Assembly (NCBI GenBank): GCA_038746745.1
Contig: JBCDKJ010000011.1
Span: 13,062 to 77,061, forward strand
Reading direction: 5' to 3'
Origin: JANQIO01 sp038746745
GTDB taxonomy: Bacteria > Pseudomonadota > Gammaproteobacteria > Pseudomonadales > Halieaceae
DNA: 64,000 bases
Part shown: piece by piece, positions 36,549-43,644 of the stretch
How the letters are laid out: each line of letters opens with the position of its first letter
Numbering within the stretch: the stretch's first letter is position 1
Made by a program: the position numbers and the translations under genes
Notes under the pieces: model-generated
What the model was told of the DNA's origin: nothing
Seen by the model: only the letters and a program-made list of their open reading frames with translations
Databases searched by the model: none

Positions 36549-36710
36549 GTGAATAAAAAGCCAGATTTATTAGTCGTGCTAATGGCTGCTTTTGGCATTG
36601 GTATCGTCGTCACCTTGATGGTACCAATGAGTTCCAGCGAGTCTGTCGCAGAACCTGCGTCTGCACTGCAGGCAGGCGTGCTTACTTCAGCCGACGTTGC
36701 TGCAGACTAG
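36549..36710 (+). CDS. Candidate 53-residue single-pass membrane protein
   Basis: This short frame starts at GTG with GAGGG ten bases upstream. The product begins MNKKPDLLVVLMAAFGIGIV and continues VTLMVPMSSSESVAEPASAL before an acidic tail ending SADVAAD. That is a positive N-terminus, one hydrophobic helix (about 7-27) and a Ser/Ala/Glu-rich outside tail, giving an inside-to-outside topology. The codon choice (AAA, GCT, GTC, TCC mixture) is protein-like. Its last 29 bases overlap the convergent fthC end. I do not recognise a family, so it could still be chance. Confidence 0.5.
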   Translation: MNKKPDLLVVLMAAFGIGIVVTLMVPMSSSESVAEPASALQAGVLTSADVAAD

Positions 36711-37299
36711 CGATAACGCTGTCCCCCTGGCGTTTAACCGCGCCTCTCTCTGTCATAACCTGCATCAGCACTGTGTCCCAGGGCTCGCTGGGTATCAACT
36801 CTTCTCGCTGGCAACTGTGTGCAATCCCAACGAGCTTGGGCCTGGGCACTGAGCCGAAACATCGATCGTAAAAACCACCTCCCATACCCAGGCGCACGCC
36901 CGTTGAGGTGAAGCCCACCAGTGGCGTAAAGACGACATCGAGGCTTGTGGGGTGTATCGCCAAGCGAGCCGGAAGAGGCTCTAGAGTGCCAAAATGTCCC
37001 CGTTTCAGGGAGTCGCCTTGATAATAAGGCGCAAACTCCATCCGCAGATCTGCGCGAATTCGAGGCAGATAAACCTGTTTACCCAGCGCCCTGCAACGTC
37101 GCAACAGTAGCGCTGTAGCGACCTCTCCATCTGTCGCCATGTATAGCGCCACACGGTTCGCAGCACAAAACCATGCTGTTCGCGCAACGTGCGCGGTAAT
37201 AAGAGCCGCATGTCTACGCTGACTGGCCAGACTTAAGCCACGCCGGCGCGCGCGCAATTTCCTGCGCAGCGCTTTCTTTTCCATCGCGATATCTGTCAT
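36682..37299 (-). CDS. fthC: 5-formyltetrahydrofolate cyclo-ligase
   Basis: ATP-dependent enzyme (ygfA/fau family) that converts 5-formyl-THF to methenyl-THF. From the ATG at 37299 it has 205 residues. It shows the N-terminal basic helix KKALRRKLRARRRGLS, VYLPRIRADLRMEFAPY, and the signature VGFTSTGVRLGMGGGFYDR. An upstream ATG at 37344 adds 15 unconserved residues; one at 37284 is also possible. Lying downstream of 6S RNA and zapA is the classic gammaproteobacterial position, but here a long repeat array separates it from the 6S gene. Confidence 0.93.
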   Translation of the reverse strand: MTDIAMEKKALRRKLRARRRGLSLASQRRHAALITAHVARTAWFCAANRVALYMATDGEVATALLLRRCRALGKQVYLPRIRADLRMEFAPYYQGDSLKRGHFGTLEPLPARLAIHPTSLDVVFTPLVGFTSTGVRLGMGGGFYDRCFGSVPRPKLVGIAHSCQREELIPSEPWDTVLMQVMTERGAVKRQGDSVIASLQQRRLK

Positions 37300-37368
37300 A
37301 CCATGCCCACAGAACCAGTCTAAGCCCTGCGACTCCCCAAACAAGCGCGGAAAAAAAGAAAAGTAGCG

Positions 37369-37820
37369 TAGCGCCTCGATAAAGATAGAGAGCGAAGAAC
37401 CACAGCGCTAGAACAAAAGAAAGGCGACCTAGCGCCTCATCAAGCACAGAGGGCACACACCCCAAGCGGTAGAACGATGGAACGGTAAAGTAGCGCCTCG
37501 ATAACGGTAGAGGGCAAACACCCCAAGCGGTCCTAAGAAAAGCAGCGCCTCGATAACGATAGAGGGTGAAAACCCCAAGCGATAGAAAAAAAAACAGTGA
37601 AGTAGCGCCTCAACAACCACCGAGGGCAACAACCCCAAGCGATAGAACAAAAGAATGGCGACCTAGCGCCTCGATAACCATAGAGGGCAAGCACCCCAAG
37701 CGGTCCTAAGAAAAGTAGCGCCTCAACAACCACCAAGGGCAACAACCCCAAGCGATAAAACAAAAGAAAGGCGACCTAGCGCCTCAACAACCACCGAGGG
37801 CAACAACCCCAAGCGGCCCT
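37369..37820 (-). repeat. Eight degenerate tandem repeats between 6S RNA and fthC
   Basis: On the forward strand units begin at 37369, 37430, 37491, 37543, 37603, 37664, 37716 and 37777. Each has a core of about 41 bases: AGCGCCTC, then nine to ten variable bases, GAGGGCAA, a few bases, CCCCAAGCG. Two linker types give periods of 61 (ending AAGGCGACC or similar) or 52 (TCCTAAGAAAAG). Read in the transcribed reverse sense, CGCUU can pair with AGGCG around GGG/CCC, so each unit may fold. Periods are not multiples of three, so the array is not coding. It fills the 6S-fthC spacer. Confidence 0.9.
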
Positions 37821-37827
37821 AATAAAA

Positions 37828-38007
37828 GGAACTACCCGGCGTACCGCTGAGAACGGTGCCCTTGAACCCGATGGTTCAAGGCGGTGGTCACTGCACTGAA
37901 TTAGGCTTCCCGACTTGCGGTCCTGCACATCATCAGCGGCTAGCAACCCCCTGGGGTGGTATTATCGGGTAGAGAACGAGTTCTCTGGCGAGCACACCAG
38001 GCATCCC
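37828..38007 (-). ncRNA. ssrS: 6S RNA
   Basis: About 180 bases on the reverse strand, between zapA and fthC where 6S RNA lies in most gammaproteobacteria. The conserved hairpin CCTTGAACC...GGTTCAAGGG is present (37860-37882), as are the GAAGCCT segment and the ACCCGATAATACCA segment matching E. coli 6S. The ends pair: GGTGTGC with GTACGCC, and GAGAAC with GTTCTC, closing the long stem around a central bubble. 6S binds sigma-70 RNA polymerase and mimics an open promoter. The ends are estimated from the -10 box and the terminal stem. Confidence 0.92.
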
Positions 38008-38013
38008 GTCGGA

Positions 38014-38042
38014 AGTATAGTGCAATGTAGAGTGTATTGCCG
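38014..38042 (-). promoter_or_regulatory. ssrS: Predicted 6S RNA promoter
   Basis: On the reverse strand TATACT (38019-38014) lies seven bases before the inferred 5' end. At 17 bases spacing the -35 is CGGCAA, a poor match, which suggests a need for an activator or another sigma factor. A five-unit repeat array begins one base upstream. Confidence 0.6.
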
Positions 38043-38043
38043 A

Positions 38044-38148
38044 CCTGCGCTTTTAGCGCTCCTGCCTGCGCTTTTAGCGCTCCTGCCTGCGCTTTTAGCG
38101 CTCCTGCCTGCGCTTTTAGCGCTCCTGCCTGCGCTTTTAGCGCTCCTG
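38044..38148. repeat. Five perfect 21-bp tandem repeats, each holding a 13-bp palindrome
   Basis: Units start at 38044, 38065, 38086, 38107 and 38128 and are identical. Each contains GCGCT-TTT-AGCGC, an inverted repeat, flanked by CCT and CCTG. The period of 21 equals two turns of B-DNA, so all palindromes face the same side. The array abuts the -35 region of the 6S RNA promoter and lies 66 bases after the zapA stop. Open frames across it spell Leu/Pro/Ala repeats but have no start or support as genes. Confidence 0.97.
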
Positions 38149-38214
38149 TAAGAAGGCACATTGAACAAACTGTGCGTCTAGCAGGTCCGGCGAAACCTGA
38201 ACTCTTGACAGGCC

Positions 38215-38550
38215 TCAGCCAATCTCCATCTGGCGCAGGGAGAAAATCGCTTCGTCGATTTTCCGAGACAGAGCTGATACCTCATTATCATCTACAGGCT
38301 CGCCTGACGCTGTAGCTTCACCGGCAATCTGCTCAGGCTCTGAGGCTTGCAGCAACTCGTGACTGATGTTGAGCGCCGCCATGACGGCAATGCGCTCCAG
38401 GCCAATCACCTTGCCTGTTTCGCGAATTAAGCGCATTTGCTTGTCAAGGTACGACGCTGACACAATCAGCTCCGCCTCCTGTTCCGGCGGACAGGCAACC
38501 TGATAGTCTTTATCGAGAATACTCACGGTAACGGTGCGCGCTTTGCTCAC
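38215..38550 (-). CDS. zapA: Cell division protein ZapA
   Basis: Small FtsZ-ring stabiliser that cross-links FtsZ filaments. The 111 residues fit the family: VTVSILDKDYQVACPPEQEAELIVSASYLDKQMRLIRE (globular head) followed by a helix, ERIAVMAALNISHELL, and a coiled-coil tail. Its start overlaps the upstream coiled-coil gene by four bases (ATGA). The 6S RNA gene lies downstream on the same strand. Confidence 0.95.
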   Translation of the reverse strand: MSKARTVTVSILDKDYQVACPPEQEAELIVSASYLDKQMRLIRETGKVIGLERIAVMAALNISHELLQASEPEQIAGEATASGEPVDDNEVSALSRKIDEAIFSLRQMEIG

Positions 38551-38756
38551 GTGTCCGCCTCCAGTCCGCGCAGGCGCTGCAACATGTCCTCAACCTGGCT
38601 CTTTGCGAGCGCGTTGCGCTCTATAAGGGAGTCTCTCTCGTCCGCCCAACCTCGAATTTCCGCCTTGAGGGTGACGTTCTCGCGATTTAATTGGGCGCAG
38701 AGCTTGATAAGATCGTCTATCTTCTGCTCTAGCACCTTAAACTGCGTCTCTGGCAT
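38547..38756 (-). CDS. Small coiled-coil protein (TIGR02449/ZapB-like)
   Basis: A 69-residue protein that is almost one continuous coiled coil: FKVLEQKIDDLIKLCAQLNRENVTLKAE with heptad leucines/isoleucines, then ERNALAKSQVEDMLQRLRGL. Proteins of this type (TIGR02449) are found upstream of zapA in pseudomonads and resemble ZapB, which layers the division ring. The role is inferred from this position and the four-base overlap with zapA. A strong promoter lies 50-80 bases upstream. Confidence 0.88.
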   Translation of the reverse strand: MPETQFKVLEQKIDDLIKLCAQLNRENVTLKAEIRGWADERDSLIERNALAKSQVEDMLQRLRGLEADT

Positions 38757-38807
38757 CGCGGTTGAATCTCGTATGGCGTCAGGTGTTATAGGCTTTGTGC
38801 ATTGACT

Positions 38808-38836
38808 ACTATAGAGCCGGCTTCAGGGTAGGTCAA
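38808..38836 (-). promoter_or_regulatory. Strong sigma-70 promoter of the zapB-like/zapA operon
   Basis: On the reverse strand TTGACC (38836-38831), a 17-base spacer, and TATAGT (38813-38808). Transcription would begin near 38801, about 45 bases before the ATG. This is the best promoter match seen in the window. Confidence 0.75.
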
Positions 38837-38897
38837 TTCACTAAACCACTGGAATATCAACAACCTGCCAGCGCTTTCACGAAAAAGATAGAAGAAA

Positions 38898-39494
38898 ATG
38901 AGCGACATATTTCCAAGCGATGGCCTGGCCCTGGACTTTGATGATTTTGCCAATCAGTTGTTGGCTGAGGGTGCAGAGCAGTCCCCCTCTTATTTGCACG
39001 GTGGTCTTTGCGGAATCTATGCAGGCGCGGGCCCGGTGACTGCTGAAGACTGTTTGGCAGCCGCGGCGCAGGCGCTGGAACTGGCGCTGCATGGTGAATT
39101 GGCGGAGAGTTGTCTAACCCTGGCGGATATCAGTCGACGCGCAATGCAGGATGAGGGCTTCGACTTTCAGCTGTTTTTGCCCGGGGATGAACTGGAGATG
39201 GAGCAGCGTGTGCAGGCACTGGCAGACTGGTGTCGAGGGTTTCTTGCGGCTTATGCGCTTGTCGTTTCAGAGGAGCGCGCCGGGCTTGGTGAAGAGACTG
39301 GCGAGGTGCTGCGCGATGTCGCCGCGATTGCCGAGGCCGGTCACGATGAAGACGCCGAAGAAGAAGCAGCAGAGAGCGATTTTTTTGAGCTCACAGAGTA
39401 CCTTAGGTTTGCCTGCCTCAACCTGTTTATGAACCGTTTGGCGGAGCTTGAGGATGCTGACGCAGCCTCTGCACCGCAGCAGCTGCCCTCTTAA
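38898..39494 (+). CDS. ygfB: UPF0149 family protein YgfB
   Basis: A 198-residue acidic, mostly helical protein of the UPF0149/YecA-YgfB family. Signatures are the N-terminal LSPSxLHG-like segment (QSPSYLHGGLCGIYAGAG), FDFQLFLPGD, ALADWCRGFLAAYAL and the Glu/Asp-rich loop EDAEEEAAESDFFELTEYLRFA. In Pseudomonas, YgfB affects the AlpA/AmpD pathway of peptidoglycan recycling; whether that holds here is unknown. It is divergent from the zapA operon and followed by ubiH. The aminopeptidase gene pepP that usually stands between the two is absent. Confidence 0.93.
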   Translation: MSDIFPSDGLALDFDDFANQLLAEGAEQSPSYLHGGLCGIYAGAGPVTAEDCLAAAAQALELALHGELAESCLTLADISRRAMQDEGFDFQLFLPGDELEMEQRVQALADWCRGFLAAYALVVSEERAGLGEETGEVLRDVAAIAEAGHDEDAEEEAAESDFFELTEYLRFACLNLFMNRLAELEDADAASAPQQLPS

Positions 39495-39542
39495 GTACGT
39501 CGAAGAACACCACTAGGGCTGAAGTGTTATGAAGAAGATGCC

Positions 39543-40769
39543 ATGAAGATCACAATAGCGGGTGGCGGCATGGTGGGTGTGAGCCTTGCACTCGCGCTAA
39601 GGCAAAAGCTTCCGGCGTGCGACGTGCTGTTGATAGAAGCTTTTGCCTTGCCACAGATACCGCTAGCGTCACGTAGTTATACCCCCTCTTTTGACGCTCG
39701 CTCTACGGCTTTGTCTTATGGCAGCGCGTTGATTTATCAGGATTACGGCACCTGGGACGCTATAGCGCAGCACGCGCAGCCTATTCACAGTATCCACGTC
39801 TCTGAGCAGGGCCGGTTTGGCAGCACCCTGATGCACGCTGCGGACTACCAATGGCCTGCTCTGGGCTATGTTGTTGAAAATGCCTGGCTTGGCCAGTCGC
39901 TGCTGTCTGCTCTTGCAGATGCTGGCATTCAGACGCGCAGTCCTGCGACTGTGACCGCGGCTACGCCAGGCACTCCGGTAAGCCTCACCCTGGACAACGG
40001 CGATGTATTGGAGACAGATTTACTGGTGATTGCCGATGGGGCGCGCTCGGGTTTGCGAACCTCGCTGGGCATACATAGTCGGGAGCAGCGCTATGGTGAA
40101 CACGCCATCATCGCCAACGTGGCCCATCGGCGGTCGCATGAGGGGCGTGCCTTCGAGCGATTTACGCAGCACGGTCCGCTGGCGCTGCTGCCGCTTGTGG
40201 CGACTGCTGACGCCTGCCATCGCAGCGCTTTGGTTTGGACACGACCACCGGCAGAAGTTGAAAAGCTGCTGGCAGCATCGCAGGCTGAATTCCTCGCCAT
40301 GCTGCAGCGCCAATTTGGATACCGCGTGGGTCGTTTCACGGAAGTCAGTGAGCGACACAGTTACCCGCTAGCTCTGGTTGAGTCGGAAGAGCAGGTGCGC
40401 AGCGGTATCGTGGTGATGGGCAATGCGGCGCATGCGCTGCACCCGGTAGCGGGGCAGGGTTTCAATCTGGCGCTGCGCGATGTGGCCTGTCTTGCCGACA
40501 CGCTGTCTGGCGCAGTTGGCGGTGGTGAGTCTCCGGGCGACTTGTCGGTACTACAGCGCTATCGCGAGCGTCAGGCCGGGGATCAGGCGCGCACAACGGC
40601 TTTCAGTGATCGTCTTCCTGGCCTTTTCATGCAGCGCAGTGCAGCGCTGGGTGCGCTGCGTAACGCAGGCCTGTTTGCGCTTGATGTCGCGCCTGCACTG
40701 AAAGAGACCTTTGTTCAACACACGGCGGGACTCGCAGCCAGCACGGATTACCGTAATGCGCGCCCCTGA
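39543..40769 (+). CDS. ubiH: 2-octaprenyl-6-methoxyphenol hydroxylase UbiH
   Basis: FAD-dependent monooxygenase of ubiquinone synthesis that adds the C1 hydroxyl. The 408 residues have the FAD fold ITIAGGGMVGVSLALALRQ, the DG motif LLVIADGARSGLR, and GNAAHALHPVAGQGFNLALRD near 300. Its 3' end overlaps the next hydroxylase by 14 bases. The membrane-associated Ubi complex is the expected site of action. UbiH rather than UbiF or UbiI is inferred from gene order. Confidence 0.9.
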   Translation: MKITIAGGGMVGVSLALALRQKLPACDVLLIEAFALPQIPLASRSYTPSFDARSTALSYGSALIYQDYGTWDAIAQHAQPIHSIHVSEQGRFGSTLMHAADYQWPALGYVVENAWLGQSLLSALADAGIQTRSPATVTAATPGTPVSLTLDNGDVLETDLLVIADGARSGLRTSLGIHSREQRYGEHAIIANVAHRRSHEGRAFERFTQHGPLALLPLVATADACHRSALVWTRPPAEVEKLLAASQAEFLAMLQRQFGYRVGRFTEVSERHSYPLALVESEEQVRSGIVVMGNAAHALHPVAGQGFNLALRDVACLADTLSGAVGGGESPGDLSVLQRYRERQAGDQARTTAFSDRLPGLFMQRSAALGALRNAGLFALDVAPALKETFVQHTAGLAASTDYRNARP

Positions 40770-41976
40770 GTTTGACCTCATCATATTAGGGGGTGGTATT
40801 GCCGGTGCTGCGCTGGCGCGGGCAATGTCTGCAGCGGGTGATCTCACGCTTGCGCTGGTTGAGGCTCGAGAACTTGCAACCGGAGGCCCAGCGTACGCGG
40901 CAATGCAAAGTTGCAGCGATTTTGATACCCGCGTCAGTGCTATTACGCCAGCGTCGCAGAGGTTTCTCCAGCGCCTGCAGGCCTGGGATAGCATCGTTCA
41001 CGCGCGGCTCTGCCCGTACGCACAGATGAAGGTGTGGGATGCCGATGGCACCGGCGAGATTGCGTTTGACGCTGCCGAGGTGGACGCTCCCGTGCTGGGA
41101 CATATCATTGAAAATCGGGTGATCAATGCGGCGCTGCTTCAGGGACTCGACCAGCGTCCTGGCATGTCCCTGATATCCCCTGAAAGACTGTCCGGCGTCG
41201 CAGTCGAAGACGGTTACGTAACAATCTCCCTTGAAAGTGGCGATCAGCTGCGGGCTGGGCTGCTGGTCGCCGCGGACGGCGCTCTATCGCGGGTCAGGCA
41301 TTTGGCACAATTTCGCACCCGCGAGTGGGACTATGGTCACAATGCCCTCGTTACTACCGTCGAAACCACTGAAGACCATCAGGGCACAGCGCTGCAGCGC
41401 TTTCTGCCGACCGGGCCCTTGGCTTTTCTGCCGCTGCCCGGATCCAATGGCCGGCACTTCAGCTCGGTCGTCTGGTCAGCGGAAACTGCGGTAGCGGAGC
41501 AGCTGGTAACGTTAGATGATGAAGGCTTCCAGGCAGCCCTGTGTGAGGCCATTGAGTATACGCTGGGCGAGGTGAAAGCCTGTTCACCGAGAGTGGCGTT
41601 CCCGCTTCGACAGCGGCATGCGGTGGAGTATGTGAAACCCGGCACTGCGCTGGTGGGCGATGCTGCGCATACGATTCACCCCCTGGCGGGCCAGGGCATC
41701 AACCTTGGTCTTTCGGATGTCGAGGCATTGGCCGACGTGATTACGGCGGCGCACCAGCGAGGCGAGGCACTGGGAAGTCTCCCTGTCCTTAGGCGCTACC
41801 AGAGGCAGCGCAAAGGTGAAAATCTCGCCATGATGGCGGCTATGGACGGCTTCAAGCGACTGTTTGGCAATCGAGCGCCACCGCTGCGCTGGATTCGCAA
41901 CCGTGGTATGACGTGGGTGGGGCGATCCGGCCCGCTCAAGCATCAGATCATGCGTCATGCGATGGGTTTAGGTTAA
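40756..41976 (+). CDS. ubiI: Ubiquinone hydroxylase UbiI/VisC-like
   Basis: Second FAD monooxygenase of the ubiquinone pathway, likely the C5 hydroxylase. From the ATG at 40756 it has 406 residues, with LIILGGGIAGAALARAMS at the FAD site, LLVAADGALSRVRHLA and GDAAHTIHPLAGQGINLGLSDVEAL. A frame start 15 codons earlier is possible but would lengthen the N-terminus before the FAD strand. UbiH followed by UbiI/VisC is the standard order, normally leading to gcvTHP; here only gcvH follows, after its own promoter. Confidence 0.9.
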   Translation: MRAPEFDLIILGGGIAGAALARAMSAAGDLTLALVEARELATGGPAYAAMQSCSDFDTRVSAITPASQRFLQRLQAWDSIVHARLCPYAQMKVWDADGTGEIAFDAAEVDAPVLGHIIENRVINAALLQGLDQRPGMSLISPERLSGVAVEDGYVTISLESGDQLRAGLLVAADGALSRVRHLAQFRTREWDYGHNALVTTVETTEDHQGTALQRFLPTGPLAFLPLPGSNGRHFSSVVWSAETAVAEQLVTLDDEGFQAALCEAIEYTLGEVKACSPRVAFPLRQRHAVEYVKPGTALVGDAAHTIHPLAGQGINLGLSDVEALADVITAAHQRGEALGSLPVLRRYQRQRKGENLAMMAAMDGFKRLFGNRAPPLRWIRNRGMTWVGRSGPLKHQIMRHAMGLG

Positions 41977-42010
41977 CGCTTATCAGGGCATCGACATCTG
42001 ACGCGACGCA

Positions 42011-42038
42011 TTGTTTTTGAGTTCCCGCAGGTTAGAAT
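42011..42038 (+). promoter_or_regulatory. gcvH: Predicted promoter of gcvH-rlmI
   Basis: TTGTTT (42011-42016), a 16-base spacer and TAGAAT (42033-42038), 37 bases before the gcvH ATG. The leader carries AGGAGGGC as a strong ribosome site. The leader is too short for a glycine riboswitch. Confidence 0.6.
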
Positions 42039-42074
42039 GCCGCGAAACATGTCTTAAGCCATCAGGAGGGCTTC

Positions 42075-42467
42075 ATGAGCCACACCCCCGCTGAACTGAA
42101 GTATGCAAGCAGCCACGAGTGGGCTCGATTAGAAGAGGATGGCACCGTCATCGTTGGCATTTCAGACCACGCCCAGGATTCACTGGGAGATGTTGTATTT
42201 GTTGAGCTGCCTGAAATTGGCGCCGAGCTGGCGGCGGGGGATGAAGCCGGGGTTGTGGAGTCTGTTAAGGCGGCATCGGATATTTACGCTCCGGTGGGTG
42301 GGGAGGTGGTTGCCGTCAATGAAGCGCTTGAAGACAGCCCTGAGACAGTCAACTCCGATCCCTACGCAGACGGCTGGTTCTTCAAACTGAAGGCCTCTGA
42401 TACCAGCGAACTGGAGCAACTGCTTTCCGCCGACGCCTACGACGCGCAGTGTGCCGAAGAATCCTGA
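42075..42467 (+). CDS. gcvH: Glycine cleavage system H protein
   Basis: Lipoyl carrier that shuttles the aminomethyl group between the P, T and L proteins. The 130 residues contain the start LKYASSHEWARLEEDGTVIVGI, the lipoylation motif VESVKAASDIYAPVGG with its Lys, and YADGWFFKLK. The genes for GcvT and GcvP are not adjacent and must be elsewhere if the system is complete. Its stop overlaps the rlmI start by 17 bases. Confidence 0.96.
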   Translation: MSHTPAELKYASSHEWARLEEDGTVIVGISDHAQDSLGDVVFVELPEIGAELAAGDEAGVVESVKAASDIYAPVGGEVVAVNEALEDSPETVNSDPYADGWFFKLKASDTSELEQLLSADAYDAQCAEES

Positions 42468-43644
42468 GCTATGGCTTAAGCCGGGCGCGCAGCGACGTTT
42501 AAATCAGGGCCATGCCTGGATTTACAGTAACGAAATAGATAGTAAGCGCTCACCTCTCACAAGTTTTACAGCAGGCGATATCGCCGACCTCGGTGGCGCG
42601 GGCGGTGATATGTTGGCAACAGTCTGCGTTGAACCCCAATCCCTGATTTGCGCCAGGGTGCTCAGCTACAGCAGCGCCGAAACCCTGAATCTCGACTGGT
42701 TTTTAGCCAGGCTCGACCAGGCGCTGAGTTTGCGCCAGCGCTATTTTGACGCGCCCTTTTATCGCCTCTTATACGGCGACAGCGACGGAGTCTCTGGCGT
42801 TATCGCAGACCGTTTCGGTGACTATCTGGTGCTGCAGTTGAATACCGCTGGCGTGGAGCGTTATTGCCAGATATTCGTGGAGGGCCTGGTACAACGGCTG
42901 GCGCCGAAGGGAATTTTGCTGCGTGCAGATAGCCGTAGCCGCCGCGAGCAAGGCCTGGATGATCGCCTGGAAGTGGTCTTTGGCGACGTGCCTGATGTCG
43001 TGCCTGTGGAAGAGAATGGCGTGCAGTTTTGTGCTCCGCTGCACGGAGGTCAGAAAACCGGATGGTTTTACGATCATCGCGACAGCCGTGCACGTCTTGC
43101 CGCCTTGTGCCGAGGGAAACGCGTGCTCGATGTATACAGCTATATTGGCGGCTGGGGCGTGCAGGCTGCCGTGGCGGGAGCGAGCGAAGTCCACTGTGTC
43201 GATAATTCGGCACTCGCCCTGGACTATCTGCGTGAATCAGCTGTGCTGAATGACGTCGCTGCTAGCGTGCAATCCCACCAAGGGCGCGCGGACCATATCC
43301 TGCGCAGCATGGCTGACGCCGGTGAAGCCTTCGATGTCGTCGTACTGGACCCGCCAGCGTTTGTTCAGCGCAAGCGCGATTTGGCCAAAGGCCGCAAAGC
43401 TTATCAACGCATCAACGGGCTGGCGCTGGAGCTGTTAAAACCCGGTGGCGTTCTCGTATCGGCGTCGTGTTCTATGCACATGGCGGAGTCAGACCTGAAC
43501 GAAGCAGTCGCGCAGGCGGCGCGAAAACAAGACCGGCAGCTAAGGCAGACCTGGCGCGGCAGCCAGGGTGCTGACCACCCGGTGCACCCGGTAATTCCCG
43601 AAACCCGCTACCTCAAGGCACTGTTTTACGACGCTATGATCTGA
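42451..43644 (+). CDS. rlmI: 23S rRNA m5C methyltransferase RlmI-like
   Basis: SAM-dependent RNA methyltransferase, 397 residues. An N-terminal PUA domain (about 1-75: WLKPGAQRRLNQGHAWIYSNEI) is followed by a Rossmann catalytic part with RVLDVYSYIGGWGVQAAVAG (motif I), DNSALALDYLRESAVLN and VVLDPPAFVQRKRDLAKG (motif IV), then SASCSMHM. These match RlmI (m5C1962 of 23S rRNA), though relatives with other sites exist. The start is a GTG inside the gcvH 3' end. It converges on the HAD gene with an 11-base overlap. Confidence 0.9.
   Translation: MPKNPELWLKPGAQRRLNQGHAWIYSNEIDSKRSPLTSFTAGDIADLGGAGGDMLATVCVEPQSLICARVLSYSSAETLNLDWFLARLDQALSLRQRYFDAPFYRLLYGDSDGVSGVIADRFGDYLVLQLNTAGVERYCQIFVEGLVQRLAPKGILLRADSRSRREQGLDDRLEVVFGDVPDVVPVEENGVQFCAPLHGGQKTGWFYDHRDSRARLAALCRGKRVLDVYSYIGGWGVQAAVAGASEVHCVDNSALALDYLRESAVLNDVAASVQSHQGRADHILRSMADAGEAFDVVVLDPPAFVQRKRDLAKGRKAYQRINGLALELLKPGGVLVSASCSMHMAESDLNEAVAQAARKQDRQLRQTWRGSQGADHPVHPVIPETRYLKALFYDAMI

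Noticed and set aside
37214..37763. Several open frames of 70-83 codons on the reverse strand across the 6S-fthC array
   Set aside because: They arise because the repeat lacks stops. Unit lengths of 61 and 52 are not multiples of three, so each unit is read in a different frame, and no ribosome site or family similarity is seen.
38044..38148. CRISPR array
   Set aside because: The units are directly adjacent with no unique spacers, and no cas gene is present in the window.
37915..38168. Open frames spelling Leu-Leu-Pro-Ala or Lys-Ser-Ala-Gly repeats over the 21-bp array
   Set aside because: A 21-base perfect repeat gives a 7-residue repeat in all frames. They run into the 6S RNA gene and promoter and have no start context.
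41977..42074. Glycine riboswitch before gcvH
   Set aside because: The leader after the predicted promoter is only about 30 bases, too short for the aptamer.
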